From assembly GCA_965151315.1 (NCBI GenBank), contig CBCTZG010000029.1, forward strand, positions 1 to 33,822: a stretch of 33,822 bases of DNA. The letters run 5' to 3'. The notes under the pieces are model-generated. The model saw only the letters and a program-made list of their open reading frames with translations. It did not search any database and was not told the origin of the DNA. Positions 7,840 to 15,038 of the stretch are shown one piece after another. A program made the translations under genes and the position numbers. Position 1 is the stretch's first letter. Each line of letters starts with the position of its first letter. The stretch is from Avimonoglobus sp965151315 (GTDB lineage: Bacteria; Bacillota; Clostridia; UBA1381).

Positions 7840-7868
7840 ATTATAGCATAAAAAACGCCCGAAAACGG
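7840..7868 (-). promoter_or_regulatory. Candidate agrBD promoter
   Basis: On the minus strand a TATAAT is centred at 7840-7845, about 27 nt before the agrB start. The -35 position at 17-bp spacing (7863-7868) reads CCGTTT, a poor match lying inside the preceding terminator hairpin. A weak -35 fits a promoter needing an activator such as an AgrA-type regulator. No convincing pair of LytTR direct repeats was found by eye. Confidence 0.4.
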
Positions 7869-7871
7869 GCG
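7846..7871 (-). terminator. Second terminator between agrC and agrB
   Basis: On the minus strand a 6-bp GC stem (CGCCCG at 7856-7861 with CGGGCG at 7866-7871, TTTT loop in the RNA) is followed by TTTTTTAT at 7855-7848. It lies directly before the agrB -10 element and would stop read-through from agrC. Confidence 0.75.
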
Positions 7872-7916
7872 GACTTCGTGAACGACACGGTAATCAGCAA
7901 AACTTGCATGGGAAAC

Positions 7917-7944
7917 AAAAAAAGCCTGAAATTTCAGGCTTTTT
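7917..7944 (-). terminator. Terminator of the agrA-agrC transcript
   Basis: A 26-bp perfect palindrome at 7919-7944 (half-site AAAAAGCCTGAAA) starts 7 nt after the agrC stop and continues into a run of seven T on the minus strand. This is a textbook intrinsic terminator. Confidence 0.88.
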
Positions 7945-7950
7945 AACCAA

Positions 7951-9246
7951 TCAGTCTTTTGTAAAAATGACAAATTTTAAGATAAATTCGCTCTCTGTGC
8001 GTTCGATTGACGGGACGGCACTGTATTTGGCAAGGGACGCTTTCATGTTCTCAAGTCCGAACCCGTGGTTTTTCTTATCGGCTTTTGATGTGTGAGCTGG
8101 TTTGCCTGTAGGCTTCGGTGCGCTGTTTGCGATGCGGCAGAAGATCGCTTCGTCTTTGCACAGGATCGTGATACTGATTTTCTTATCGCTATCGGACGCT
8201 CTTTCACAGGCTTCGATTGCATTATCAAGGCTGTTTCCGAAGATGATGCAGATGTCTATCGGATCAACTGCAAGCCTTTCGGGGATCTGTATTTTTGTAG
8301 TTACATCAATGCCTTTGCTTTTGGCAATAGCGATTTTGGTATGCAAAATTGCGTCAAGCGCGGTATTCCCGGTTTCCGGGATCTCTCCTTCGGAGCGAAG
8401 CGCTCCGTTCAGACTGCGGATATATTCGCCCGCGCCCGCAAGGTCATTGCTATCTATGTACGATTGCAGGCCGATTGTATAATTGTTGAAGTCGTGCTTA
8501 AATTTTTTGATCTGCCTTTGCGTAACAAGTATCTCGTCCAGGTGTTTCAGCTGCATTTTCAGCTGCTGCTCGTATTGCTCCTGATTCCTGATCGTTTCCG
8601 CCTGCTTTGCCAGATGCTCGTACAGATACAAAGCGAAGAAAGTGCTAAGAAGCAAGCCTAACGAACACAGCACGGAAAGGTTATACATAAATTCACTGTC
8701 AATATTAAACGATAACCTGAAAATAAGAAAGACGGCTACAATCGACGTCGAAAATATTATCAGAAATAACAGCCAATCGGTTGGTTTTAGTATTAAACTT
8801 TTATTTTTGTATTTAAACCGTATAATACTTACTATCAACAGGGCAAGCGTTTTTGAAACAATGATCCCCAGCAATTTGTAAGACGGAATATGAATGGCCT
8901 CAGTGACAGATATGTTAAAAATCAATACGATAATAAACATAACTATAATTTCTATAATAGAAATCAATAGAAATGCCAAAACGGATATGATGATTTTTGC
9001 AGGGATATTTCCCTTATACAAAAATGATACTATAAAAAATGCCGCAGACATTCCGACCGCATTCAGTATGCCGTAGTTAAATACAGTATTGCTCAGATTT
9101 ATCAATGTCGTTAAAAGAATGATTCCTATCCAGTAAACCCAAACGGGAATATTTTCCCGCTTGGCACAGAACGTTCCGAACAGCAGGAATACCATGACCG
9201 CTTCAATCAGCCCCGTCAGTATGTTTGCAAAAGTATATATCGTCAT
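7951..9246 (-). CDS. agrC: AgrC-like sensor histidine kinase (GHKL)
   Basis: A 431-residue membrane kinase. About residues 1-195 form six hydrophobic segments, the AgrC-type peptide-sensing domain. A coiled segment leads to FKHDFNNY, with probable phospho-acceptor H251, then a GHKL ATPase domain: N-box GNSLDNAIEACERA and the glycine box HGFGLENMKASL. It should sense the peptide made from AgrD and pass phosphate to the LytTR regulator encoded next to it. The start ATG overlaps the response-regulator stop as ATGA, so the pair is translationally coupled. It ends in a strong terminator at 7917-7944. Confidence 0.92.
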   Translation of the reverse strand: MTIYTFANILTGLIEAVMVFLLFGTFCAKRENIPVWVYWIGIILLTTLINLSNTVFNYGILNAVGMSAAFFIVSFLYKGNIPAKIIISVLAFLLISIIEIIVMFIIVLIFNISVTEAIHIPSYKLLGIIVSKTLALLIVSIIRFKYKNKSLILKPTDWLLFLIIFSTSIVAVFLIFRLSFNIDSEFMYNLSVLCSLGLLLSTFFALYLYEHLAKQAETIRNQEQYEQQLKMQLKHLDEILVTQRQIKKFKHDFNNYTIGLQSYIDSNDLAGAGEYIRSLNGALRSEGEIPETGNTALDAILHTKIAIAKSKGIDVTTKIQIPERLAVDPIDICIIFGNSLDNAIEACERASDSDKKISITILCKDEAIFCRIANSAPKPTGKPAHTSKADKKNHGFGLENMKASLAKYSAVPSIERTESEFILKFVIFTKD

Positions 9247-9956
9247 ATGTAAAAATCCCTTTCAATAAAATTCGTATAAGCCAAAAGCACATCTTTTTTA
9301 TAAGTCCGGCTTATCGGGATTGTTTCCTCACAGTGATACAGCCGGATGTCGTTTTCCTTGATGCTTTTCAAGTGCCGGAAATTGACAAGATATGATTTAT
9401 GCACCCTGAAAAACGATTCCCTATCAAGCCTGTCCTGCAGGTCGGACAGTGTTTTACATATCCTGTAGACCGCATCCTTTGTATGTATCAGTATCCAATG
9501 ATCCCTGCTTTCACAGTATATAATATCATCGCAGTACAGCCGTATCCGCGTCTTGTTTTCCGTAAATGCAAACACCTTGCGCTGCTTTGAAAGCTTTTTC
9601 TCTATATCCCCGAACACGGAAAAGAACTCATCTTTATCTACCGGTTTGACAAGGAACCGAAACGGCGCGCATTGGAAGCTCTCACGCATGTATTCCGTAT
9701 GGCTTGTAATAAACACAATGATGACGTGCTCGTCGGTTTCCCGGATGTGATTCGCCGTTTCTATGCCGTTTAGCCGATCCATTTCCATATCGAGAAAAAT
9801 CACATCATACCGCTCGGCGTTGTCCCGGTACGCACGTACCAGCTCCTCGCCGCCGGGGAATGCGTCACATTCTGCGTCCGTATTCCCGCATTCCTTTATA
9901 TACTCTTCGATGAGATTGACACAGTTGATGTCGTCGTCACAGATTGCTATCCTCAT
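9243..9956 (-). CDS. agrA: AgrA-like response regulator (REC-LytTR)
   Basis: A 237-residue cytoplasmic regulator. The receiver domain (residues 1-125) has the acidic pocket ICDDD, phospho-acceptor D56 in VIFLDMEMD, and the Lys of FLVKPVD. The C-terminal LytTR DNA-binding domain (about 140-237) shows FFRVHKSYLVNFRHLKSI and ISRTYKKDVLLAY. This is the AgrA/ComE architecture, and its targets are normally direct repeats in the agrBD and effector promoters. The ATG at 9956 is chosen because the receiver domain begins there (MRIAICDDD); an in-frame TTG at 9983 would add nine residues unlike the family. The Shine-Dalgarno site is weak. First gene of a two-gene transcript with agrC. Confidence 0.92.
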   Translation of the reverse strand: MRIAICDDDINCVNLIEEYIKECGNTDAECDAFPGGEELVRAYRDNAERYDVIFLDMEMDRLNGIETANHIRETDEHVIIVFITSHTEYMRESFQCAPFRFLVKPVDKDEFFSVFGDIEKKLSKQRKVFAFTENKTRIRLYCDDIIYCESRDHWILIHTKDAVYRICKTLSDLQDRLDRESFFRVHKSYLVNFRHLKSIKENDIRLYHCEETIPISRTYKKDVLLAYTNFIERDFYI

Positions 9957-9995
9957 AATTAAGATCGTTAACCCCTTTCGCAAAAGCTGTTTGGG

Positions 9996-10024
9996 AAAAT
10001 AGAAGCAAGCAGATTGCCGTCCAA
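9996..10024 (-). promoter_or_regulatory. Candidate promoter of agrA-agrC
   Basis: On the minus strand TTGGAC (10024-10019) and TATTTT (10001-9996) are separated by 17 bp, 40 nt before the agrA start. It is a moderate match to sigma-A and separates agrAC from the HTH gene upstream. Confidence 0.5.
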
Positions 10025-10133
10025 CGGGGCGCAGATGTACTTTGTGTACCTCAAGCCGCGGCGGGCAGCGAGATGCGCCGCTTATATTTTTCCAAACTTA
10101 AATCCTTCCTTTATCTTCAACCTATGCACCGGC

Positions 10134-10769
10134 TTATTTCTCCGTCAAGTCATCGATGCTACAGTCAAGCGCCTTTGCCAAAGCCGCGGCGGTTGAAAGC
10201 TGCGCTTTGTTAATATCACGCAGCCTTTGCTCGTAGCTTTGAATGATCCGTACATTGACGCCCGAACGCTTTGCCAGGTCATGCTGGGAAAGCCCTGCCG
10301 AAGTACGGAGCCTTGCCAGGTTGGTCTGTGTATAGTATTCCTTCAGCCGTTCATCAAGCGCAGAAACAAATTTTGTGATATCAGCCTCATGCATCGTATC
10401 ATACATGCCTATCATATCACCTGCCGGAACAGCCGAAATGACGTAGCCGAATTTATAATCCTTCAGCCATACATAATAAGCAAGCGACCAGCCGAGCCAA
10501 TATTCCGGTGATTTGTCAAGATACATCGCATCCGCCGCTTCGATTTTTTCACCCTTGACCTCATACACCACAAGCCGTGCCAGTTCACATCCCGTTTTAC
10601 CTGCGATATAAGCGGGATTCCCGTTTTCAAACTGCACGCATACGTTTGATGCCAAAAACATATTGAAAAATTCGTCAATATCATAACCGCAGGTATTTAC
10701 CGCAAAATCCACCATATGCCCGAAATTTTTCTGTGCATGAAACAAATAATCCTTATCGTAAGCGTTCAT
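10134..10769 (-). CDS. HTH-domain partner of the DUF3990 protein (antitoxin-like)
   Basis: About 211 residues. The N-terminal 145 residues form an uncharacterised domain (GCELARLVVYEVKG, YWLGWSLAYYVWLKDYKFGY). Residues 150-210 are an XRE-type helix-turn-helix (LARLRTSAGLSQHDLAKRSGVNVRIIQSYEQ cut over two helices, then LSTAAALAKALDCSIDDL). The start overlaps the end of the DUF3990 gene by about 20 bp, so the two are co-translated. Toxin-antitoxin units often have this order and overlap, with the HTH protein as antitoxin and autoregulator; that role is inferred. A second ATG at 10772 is equally possible. Confidence 0.75.
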   Translation of the reverse strand: MNAYDKDYLFHAQKNFGHMVDFAVNTCGYDIDEFFNMFLASNVCVQFENGNPAYIAGKTGCELARLVVYEVKGEKIEAADAMYLDKSPEYWLGWSLAYYVWLKDYKFGYVISAVPAGDMIGMYDTMHEADITKFVSALDERLKEYYTQTNLARLRTSAGLSQHDLAKRSGVNVRIIQSYEQRLRDINKAQLSTAAALAKALDCSIDDLTEK

Positions 10770-11424
10770 CATCCTGTTTCATCCCTTCCCTTATAATATC
10801 GATCATAAGCAATTCATCAGCCTGCAAGGTCTCATGCTTTGTCCTGCGGTACTCTCTGCGCGCATCAAGGTCGCGCTCTTTTTTCTTTTTGTAGTAGACA
10901 GACGCGGCAGCCGGACTGTTTGAAATGTACTTTATCCTCCCAAAGGCTTTTTCGCTTATAAGCACGATCTGTTCGCCGAGCTTTCCAAGGCGCATCGCAT
11001 CGCCAAGCTGACGGTAAGAGATCGCCCCGGCAACAAAATCCTGGGCGAAGGAAAAGTATGAATCGTCCGCCCGATACCCGATAATCACGTCATATCCGGA
11101 CGTATCTATCATAAAATTCTCTGCCAAATACTTTTTCGCAGTTTCCGAAACAGTACTGTTTTCCCAGTAAGTACGATTCTTTGTGAGTATGGCAAGCCAG
11201 TTGAGCAAATTATACTTTTCCGAATTCAGGCGCAGCACGTTTAGCCCGTCCGTATCAAACTCATATTTATTTGCAAAACCGTTGCGGTTATTGGAACAAG
11301 CCCATTCTTTCGCAAGCTCCTCGCTTTCGGTGCAGTAGAAACCCCTGCCGTAATCATTACGGATATTGCCTTTCCCGTAAAGCGGGACTTCGATTATATT
11401 TTCACTGCCGTGATACAAGATCAT
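10753..11424 (-). CDS. DUF3990 family protein, ADP-ribosyltransferase-like
   Basis: A 223-residue cytoplasmic protein. The N-terminal YHGSENIIEVPLYGKGNI followed by NDYGRGFYCTE is the DUF3990 hallmark, a family thought to share the ADP-ribosyltransferase fold and often found in toxin-antitoxin-like pairs. Later GYDVIIGYRADDSYF and the acidic/basic C-terminal helix follow. The ATG at 11424 has GGGAGGGA 5 nt upstream. It has a near-consensus promoter at 11460-11488 and overlaps the HTH gene. A growth-inhibiting activity is likely by family but not shown by the sequence. Confidence 0.78.
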   Translation of the reverse strand: MILYHGSENIIEVPLYGKGNIRNDYGRGFYCTESEELAKEWACSNNRNGFANKYEFDTDGLNVLRLNSEKYNLLNWLAILTKNRTYWENSTVSETAKKYLAENFMIDTSGYDVIIGYRADDSYFSFAQDFVAGAISYRQLGDAMRLGKLGEQIVLISEKAFGRIKYISNSPAAASVYYKKKKERDLDARREYRRTKHETLQADELLMIDIIREGMKQDDERLR

Positions 11425-11459
11425 ATGATTCCCTCCCGTATGAACTTAACTATAATTAT

Positions 11460-11488
11460 ATTATACTACTATAGTTGTATAATGTCAA
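11460..11488 (-). promoter_or_regulatory. Consensus promoter with CTACTATAG operator-like spacer
   Basis: On the minus strand TTGACA (11488-11483) and TATAAT (11465-11460) are spaced by exactly 17 bp. The bases next to the -10 read CTACTATAG on the plus strand (11466-11474). The same arrangement, base for base around the -10, occurs at 22696-22724. A promoter this strong in front of a toxin-like gene is expected to be repressed. Confidence 0.85.
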
Positions 11489-11507
11489 TTGTTTTGTTGT
11501 ATTTCCG

Positions 11508-11546
11508 AAAAAAATATCGGACCGATGCTCAACACACCGGTCCGAT
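11508..11546 (-). terminator. Terminator of xre copy 2
   Basis: ATCGGACCG (11516-11524) and CGGTCCGAT (11538-11546) form a 9-bp stem with a 13-nt loop. On the minus strand it is followed by ATTTTTTT. It ends 13 nt past the xre stop. Confidence 0.82.
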
Positions 11547-11558
11547 CTGTCTATATAT

Positions 11559-11819
11559 TCATATGTCCGAGCCTTCTCCGCATAACCATTCCATACTCAC
11601 ATTCAAAGCCTTGGATAAAAGCATGAGCTCCAGATCACATACATGACGCTGATTTCTCTCAATCTGTGAAATGATCCGTTTCGTCATATTTTCATATCCC
11701 ATAAGTTGGATGCGCCGCGCCAGATCCTCCTGCGTAATCGGAGGCTTCTGCAGCGCTCTTCCCAGACGAACACGGCTTCCGCACATATTGCCTGATATCA
11801 AAAATAGGGTTCTTCCCAC
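11559..11819 (-). CDS. XRE-family DNA-binding regulator, copy 2
   Basis: An 86-residue helix-turn-helix protein almost the same as copy 1 at 3945-4211 (PITQEDLARRIQ against PITQEELAQRIQ; the recognition part KRIISQIERNQRHV is unchanged). The GTG at 11819 is chosen: GGAGGTGA lies 5 nt upstream and the product then aligns with copy 1 from its first residue; a TTG at 11834 would overlap that site. It has its own terminator. Its upstream region carries three CTAC/GTAG-type elements related to the one in the DUF3990 promoter, so it is the best candidate to bind them. It could equally control other loci. Confidence 0.87.
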   Translation of the reverse strand: MGRTLFLISGNMCGSRVRLGRALQKPPITQEDLARRIQLMGYENMTKRIISQIERNQRHVCDLELMLLSKALNVSMEWLCGEGSDI

Positions 11820-11850
11820 AACAATCACCTCCAATCTGAAGAATAAATCC

Positions 11851-11921
11851 CTACAGTAGATATTTTTAAACTACTATATTGAATTATACTAACTTTATTG
11901 GTATAATAATTACTAAAGTAG
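11851..11921. promoter_or_regulatory. Three CTACTnTAG-like elements upstream of xre copy 2
   Basis: CTACAGTAG at 11851-11859, CTACTATAT at 11871-11879 and CTAAAGTAG at 11913-11921 lie in the 200-bp gap between the divergent xre copy 2 and the nuclease operon. A minus-strand TATAAT-like box lies between the second and third elements. They resemble the CTACTATAG in the promoters at 11460-11488 and 22696-22724. An operator role is inference. The rest of this gap holds the rightward start region of the nuclease operon with TATACT at 11987-11992. Confidence 0.4.
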
Positions 11922-12023
11922 ATATTAAATCCTTACACTATGTATCTAAAGGCAAACTAATTTAGTTTTCCCATAATGAGACCGGGTATACTGTGGGAAT
12001 TTTGTATATCAGAGAGGTGACAT

Positions 12024-12434
12024 ATGAAAGTTTTTATTTGTATTGACAAAGACGGCGGAATGATGTTTAACCACCGCCGTCAAAGCCGTGACCGAACCGT
12101 TATTGAGGATGTAATACGCCATATATCAGACCGGCGGCTGTATATCTGCCCTTATTCAAAGGAACTGTTCCCTCAGTATTGGAATATCATTGTTTCTGAC
12201 GCACCGCTTGCGGCTGCCGGCGACGAGGACTGCTGCTTTATTGAAAATACAGCGCTTGCACCATACCGGAGCAAGATATCGGAACTGATCGTTTACAACT
12301 GGAACCGGGCATATCCATCCGATCTGAAGCTTGATATTTCTTTACTGCCGGATGAATGGGAACTCTTTGAAGAAATTGAGCTGCATGGTTTTTCGCATGA
12401 GAAGATAACGAAGGGAGTATATAGAAAACGATGA
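12024..12434 (+). CDS. Conserved small protein preceding a DNA/RNA nuclease
   Basis: A 136-residue soluble protein with no signal peptide. It begins MKVFICIDKDGGMMFNHRRQSRDR, shown here in part, and ends with a SHEKITKGVYRKR segment. Proteins of this pattern are often placed directly before NucA/EndA-type nucleases in Firmicutes and are sometimes mislabelled ribonuclease Z; no metal-binding HxHxDH motif is present, so that label is not supported. GAGAGGTGA lies 4 nt upstream of the ATG. The stop overlaps the nuclease start as ATGA, implying coupled synthesis. Function unknown; a partner or inhibitor of the nuclease is possible. Confidence 0.75.
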   Translation: MKVFICIDKDGGMMFNHRRQSRDRTVIEDVIRHISDRRLYICPYSKELFPQYWNIIVSDAPLAAAGDEDCCFIENTALAPYRSKISELIVYNWNRAYPSDLKLDISLLPDEWELFEEIELHGFSHEKITKGVYRKR

Positions 12435-13429
12435 AAAAATATTTGAATGTGTTTGCGCCGCTGCTGTTAGCCTTATCGCTGCTTTTGAACGGCTGTTCAT
12501 CTGCTGTGAACGATGATTTGACAGGTCTGCCGAATACTGCAAAACCTTATGCAGAGACGGCAGCGCCGGTCAGCATAGTTGACCCATCGCCGTCGCCTGC
12601 CGGTACAGTATCAGCTGTTCCGTCCGAATCTGCCCCGGAATACAGTGGGCAGGCATATACGCCGGTCAATAATAATATCCCGTATTTCACGGATGCTGAC
12701 ATGCGTTCGGAACCATTTGAGTCTTACAGTGAATTGGATGATTTGGGAAGATGCGGCGCAGCGTTTGCCTGTATCAGTCCAGCGCTTATGCCCACCGAAG
12801 AACGTGGCAGCAACGGACAGGTAAAACCAACCGGTTGGCATACGGTAAAATATGATATTGTTGATGGAAAGTATCTTTATAACAGATGTCATTTGATCGG
12901 ATACCAGCTGACAGCAGAGAACGCAAACACAAGAAACCTTATAACAGGAACAAGATATATGAATACGGAAGGAATGCTCCCGTTTGAAAACATGGTGGCC
13001 GATTATATAGATGAAACCGGAAACCGCGTATTATACCGCGTCACGCCTGTTTTTAAAGGTGATAACCTGGTTGCCGACGGCGTTCTGATGGAAGCGCTGT
13101 CTGTTGAAGATAACGGGGCGGGAATAAGCTATAACGTATTTGTGTACAACGTGCAGCCCGGTATTTTGATAGATTATGCAACGGGCGAAAGCCGATTTTC
13201 CGAGTCGGCAGCTGCAAAACAAGAGAAAACAGAGGAACCGTCTCAAGCAGTGAGAGACACCTTGTCTGAAACACGGACGTATATACTAAATACCAACACA
13301 AAGAAATTTCATATCCCAACCTGCCACTCTGTTGACAGTATGAAAGATAAGAATAAAAAGGAATATACAGGAGACAGAGAAGATATTATAAGCCAAGGCT
13401 ATTCCCCCTGTAAGAATTGTAATCCCTAA
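12431..13429 (+). CDS. Lipoprotein DNA/RNA non-specific endonuclease (EndA-like)
   Basis: A 332-residue lipoprotein: lipobox LLLNGC with the lipid-bearing C22, a Pro/Ser-rich linker, then a DNA/RNA non-specific nuclease domain (about 75-260). The catalytic motif is NRCHLIG with H154, the Clostridia variant of DRGH, followed by NLITGTRYMN, the metal-binding Asn region. The C-terminal 45 residues (KKFHIPTCHSV ... GYSPCKNCNP) form an Ada-like zinc-binding module often appended to these nucleases. It probably acts at the outer face of the membrane on DNA taken up or scavenged. Coupled by a 4-bp overlap to the preceding gene. Confidence 0.9.
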   Translation: MKKYLNVFAPLLLALSLLLNGCSSAVNDDLTGLPNTAKPYAETAAPVSIVDPSPSPAGTVSAVPSESAPEYSGQAYTPVNNNIPYFTDADMRSEPFESYSELDDLGRCGAAFACISPALMPTEERGSNGQVKPTGWHTVKYDIVDGKYLYNRCHLIGYQLTAENANTRNLITGTRYMNTEGMLPFENMVADYIDETGNRVLYRVTPVFKGDNLVADGVLMEALSVEDNGAGISYNVFVYNVQPGILIDYATGESRFSESAAAKQEKTEEPSQAVRDTLSETRTYILNTNTKKFHIPTCHSVDSMKDKNKKEYTGDREDIISQGYSPCKNCNP

Positions 13430-13477
13430 ACACCGGATATATTCGCGGAAAGCCTTGAGTGCCAACGCATCCGGGGG

Positions 13478-13506
13478 TTGAAAAATGCGCCGGAATATGA
13501 TATAAT
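13478..13506 (+). promoter_or_regulatory. Promoter of the 13599-15025 operon
   Basis: TTGAAA (13478-13483) and TATAAT (13501-13506) are separated by 17 bp, about 90 nt before the first start. Nothing else was recognised in the 13430-13598 gap. Confidence 0.7.
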
Positions 13507-13598
13507 TTAAGTGTTATATAATGTGTACAGTAATTACAACCGGGTCAGTTCGAGGGACAGGTTATGTAGCAAATCAAGGAAAAAGTTGAGGAAAAAAT

Positions 13599-14018
13599 AT
13601 GAATACCAGGGAACAGAGAATCAGGCTGTGGTTTGATATGTGGCTGCAAAAAAGGGATCTCGGTATGGAAGAGCTGTTTTCGGACGATGCCGTATATATT
13701 GAAAGCTGGGGACCGGAGTATGCAGGCATAAAAGAAATAAAACACTGGTTTTGCGAATGGAATGGGCGCGGGACCGTTCTTATATGGGATATCAAGCAGA
13801 TGATACACGCCGGAGATCAAACAGTTGTGGAATGGTATTTTGAAAATAAGATGAATGATGGTAAAACCGAAGCGTTTGACGGAATCTCGCTTATCCGCTG
13901 GTCCAAAGAGAACAAAATAGAATATCTCAAGGAATTCGGATGTAACTGTGATCGCTATGATCCATACAAAAACGGAGATGCTCCGGAATTTTCGGGGGAA
14001 TCTCCGTTATGGTTTTAA
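13599..14018 (+). CDS. SnoaL/NTF2-like protein
   Basis: A 139-residue soluble protein with the NTF2-like cone-fold pattern: an N-terminal helix pair (REQRIRLWFDMWLQKRD), YIESWGPEYAGIKEIKHWF, and strands with VEWYFENKMNDGK and FDGISLIRW. Members include small-molecule isomerases and many uncharacterised proteins; no catalytic residues can be assigned. The ATG at 13599 is preceded by GAGGAAAA. It is the first gene of a probable operon with the nucleotidyltransferase 10 bp downstream. Confidence 0.78.
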   Translation: MNTREQRIRLWFDMWLQKRDLGMEELFSDDAVYIESWGPEYAGIKEIKHWFCEWNGRGTVLIWDIKQMIHAGDQTVVEWYFENKMNDGKTEAFDGISLIRWSKENKIEYLKEFGCNCDRYDPYKNGDAPEFSGESPLWF

Positions 14019-14028
14019 GGAGAGGAAC

Positions 14029-14697
14029 ATGGGCTTTGTAATCGATGAATGGATGAAACAATACACCGCCGCGGCAAAGAAGCTGTTTGGCGAACGGATA
14101 TGGTTTATCGGGCTCCAGGGGAGCTACGGCCGCAGCGAGGCGACGGAGGGCAGCGACATCGACGCGGTGCTGATATTGGATACTGTGTCGGCAGAAGACC
14201 TGGCAAGCTGCGGCAAAATGCTCGATGCACTCCCAAACCGGGATAAAGTATGCGGGTTCGTTTCTGGTAAAAAAGAATTACTTGCATGGGAGCCAGCGGA
14301 CTTGTTCCAGTTTTATTATGACACAACCCCCATACTGGGAACGCTTGACGAATTATTAAGCAAAATCCATGAAGACGACGTCCGGCGCGCTGTCAGGATC
14401 GGCGCCTGCAATGCGTATCATATGTGCGTACACAATCTGGTACATGAGAAAAACGCGGATATTTTAAAAGGGCTGTATAAATCGGCCGCCTTTACACTGC
14501 GGGCAGTCATTTTTCTGAAAACCGGACGGTTTGAAAAGAAGACGGCAGCGCTTTTTAAAAGCCTTGAGGGCGCGGACCTTCGCGTCTTGCAAGCCGGCGC
14601 GGAGCTGAAAGAGAAGGATACTCTTTCGGAGGATGAGCTTAAGCGTTATTCCGCGCTGCTGCTTGATTGGGCGTCGGAACGGATTTGTGAGGTGTAG
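14029..14697 (+). CDS. Nucleotidyltransferase-domain protein
   Basis: A 222-residue protein with the polymerase-beta-type nucleotidyltransferase signature GSYGRSEATEGSDIDAVLI: G31-S32 binds the nucleotide, D43 and D45 bind metal. The C-terminal half is helical with HEPN-like character (AYHMCVHNLVHEKN). Architecture is like the small aminoglycoside/lincosamide nucleotidyltransferase relatives and standalone MNT-type proteins; the substrate is unknown. The ATG at 14029 is chosen because AAGGAGAGG lies just upstream; upstream in-frame ATGs lie inside the previous gene. Confidence 0.8.
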   Translation: MGFVIDEWMKQYTAAAKKLFGERIWFIGLQGSYGRSEATEGSDIDAVLILDTVSAEDLASCGKMLDALPNRDKVCGFVSGKKELLAWEPADLFQFYYDTTPILGTLDELLSKIHEDDVRRAVRIGACNAYHMCVHNLVHEKNADILKGLYKSAAFTLRAVIFLKTGRFEKKTAALFKSLEGADLRVLQAGAELKEKDTLSEDELKRYSALLLDWASERICEV

Positions 14698-14698
14698 T

Positions 14699-15025
14699 AT
14701 GGCTAAATTAGAACAAACAATTCATGGGGATTTTGATCAAATCCTTCAGAAAATAGAAGATGGAATATTAAACGGAAGCATGTCCGCAACTTTAGAAGAT
14801 TCCAGTGATTTTCAAAGCGACAGCGCGCGGTGTAGTGTCCGTATTTTTGAGCGTTACAGTTGGTCCGGCTCCAACCGCGTGAGCCTTAATGTAACGTTGT
14901 TTCAAGGTGATACCGACTCTATCCATCTTTCGGCAATTACGGCAGGCGGGAGCCAAGCGGTGCTTTTTAAACTCAACACAGTTGGAGAGAAAGCGTTTCT
15001 TGATAAACTAAGAGAACTGCTGTAG
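14699..15025 (+). CDS. DUF6054 family protein
   Basis: A 108-residue soluble protein: MAKLEQTIHGDFDQILQKI, then SMSATLEDSSDF, CSVRIFERYSWSGSNRVSL and ITAGGSQAVLFKLNTVGE. I recognise the pattern as DUF6054, a conserved Firmicutes family of unknown function. The ATG at 14699 follows the previous stop by one base, with GAGGTG 5 nt before it. Same operon as the NTF2-like and nucleotidyltransferase genes. Confidence 0.75.
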   Translation: MAKLEQTIHGDFDQILQKIEDGILNGSMSATLEDSSDFQSDSARCSVRIFERYSWSGSNRVSLNVTLFQGDTDSIHLSAITAGGSQAVLFKLNTVGEKAFLDKLRELL

Positions 15026-15038
15026 GAGACTTTATATT

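Noticed and set aside
10030..10090. GC-rich inverted bases between the HTH gene and agrA
   Set aside because: The pairing is imperfect and no T-run follows, so a terminator call is not supported.
11968..11999. TTCCCA / TGGGAA inverted repeat before the nuclease operon
   Set aside because: Only 6 bp with a 20-bp spacer; expected by chance too often to call an operator.
13540..13590. A GTTCGAGGGA string resembling a tRNA T-arm
   Set aside because: No acceptor or anticodon stem can be drawn around it.
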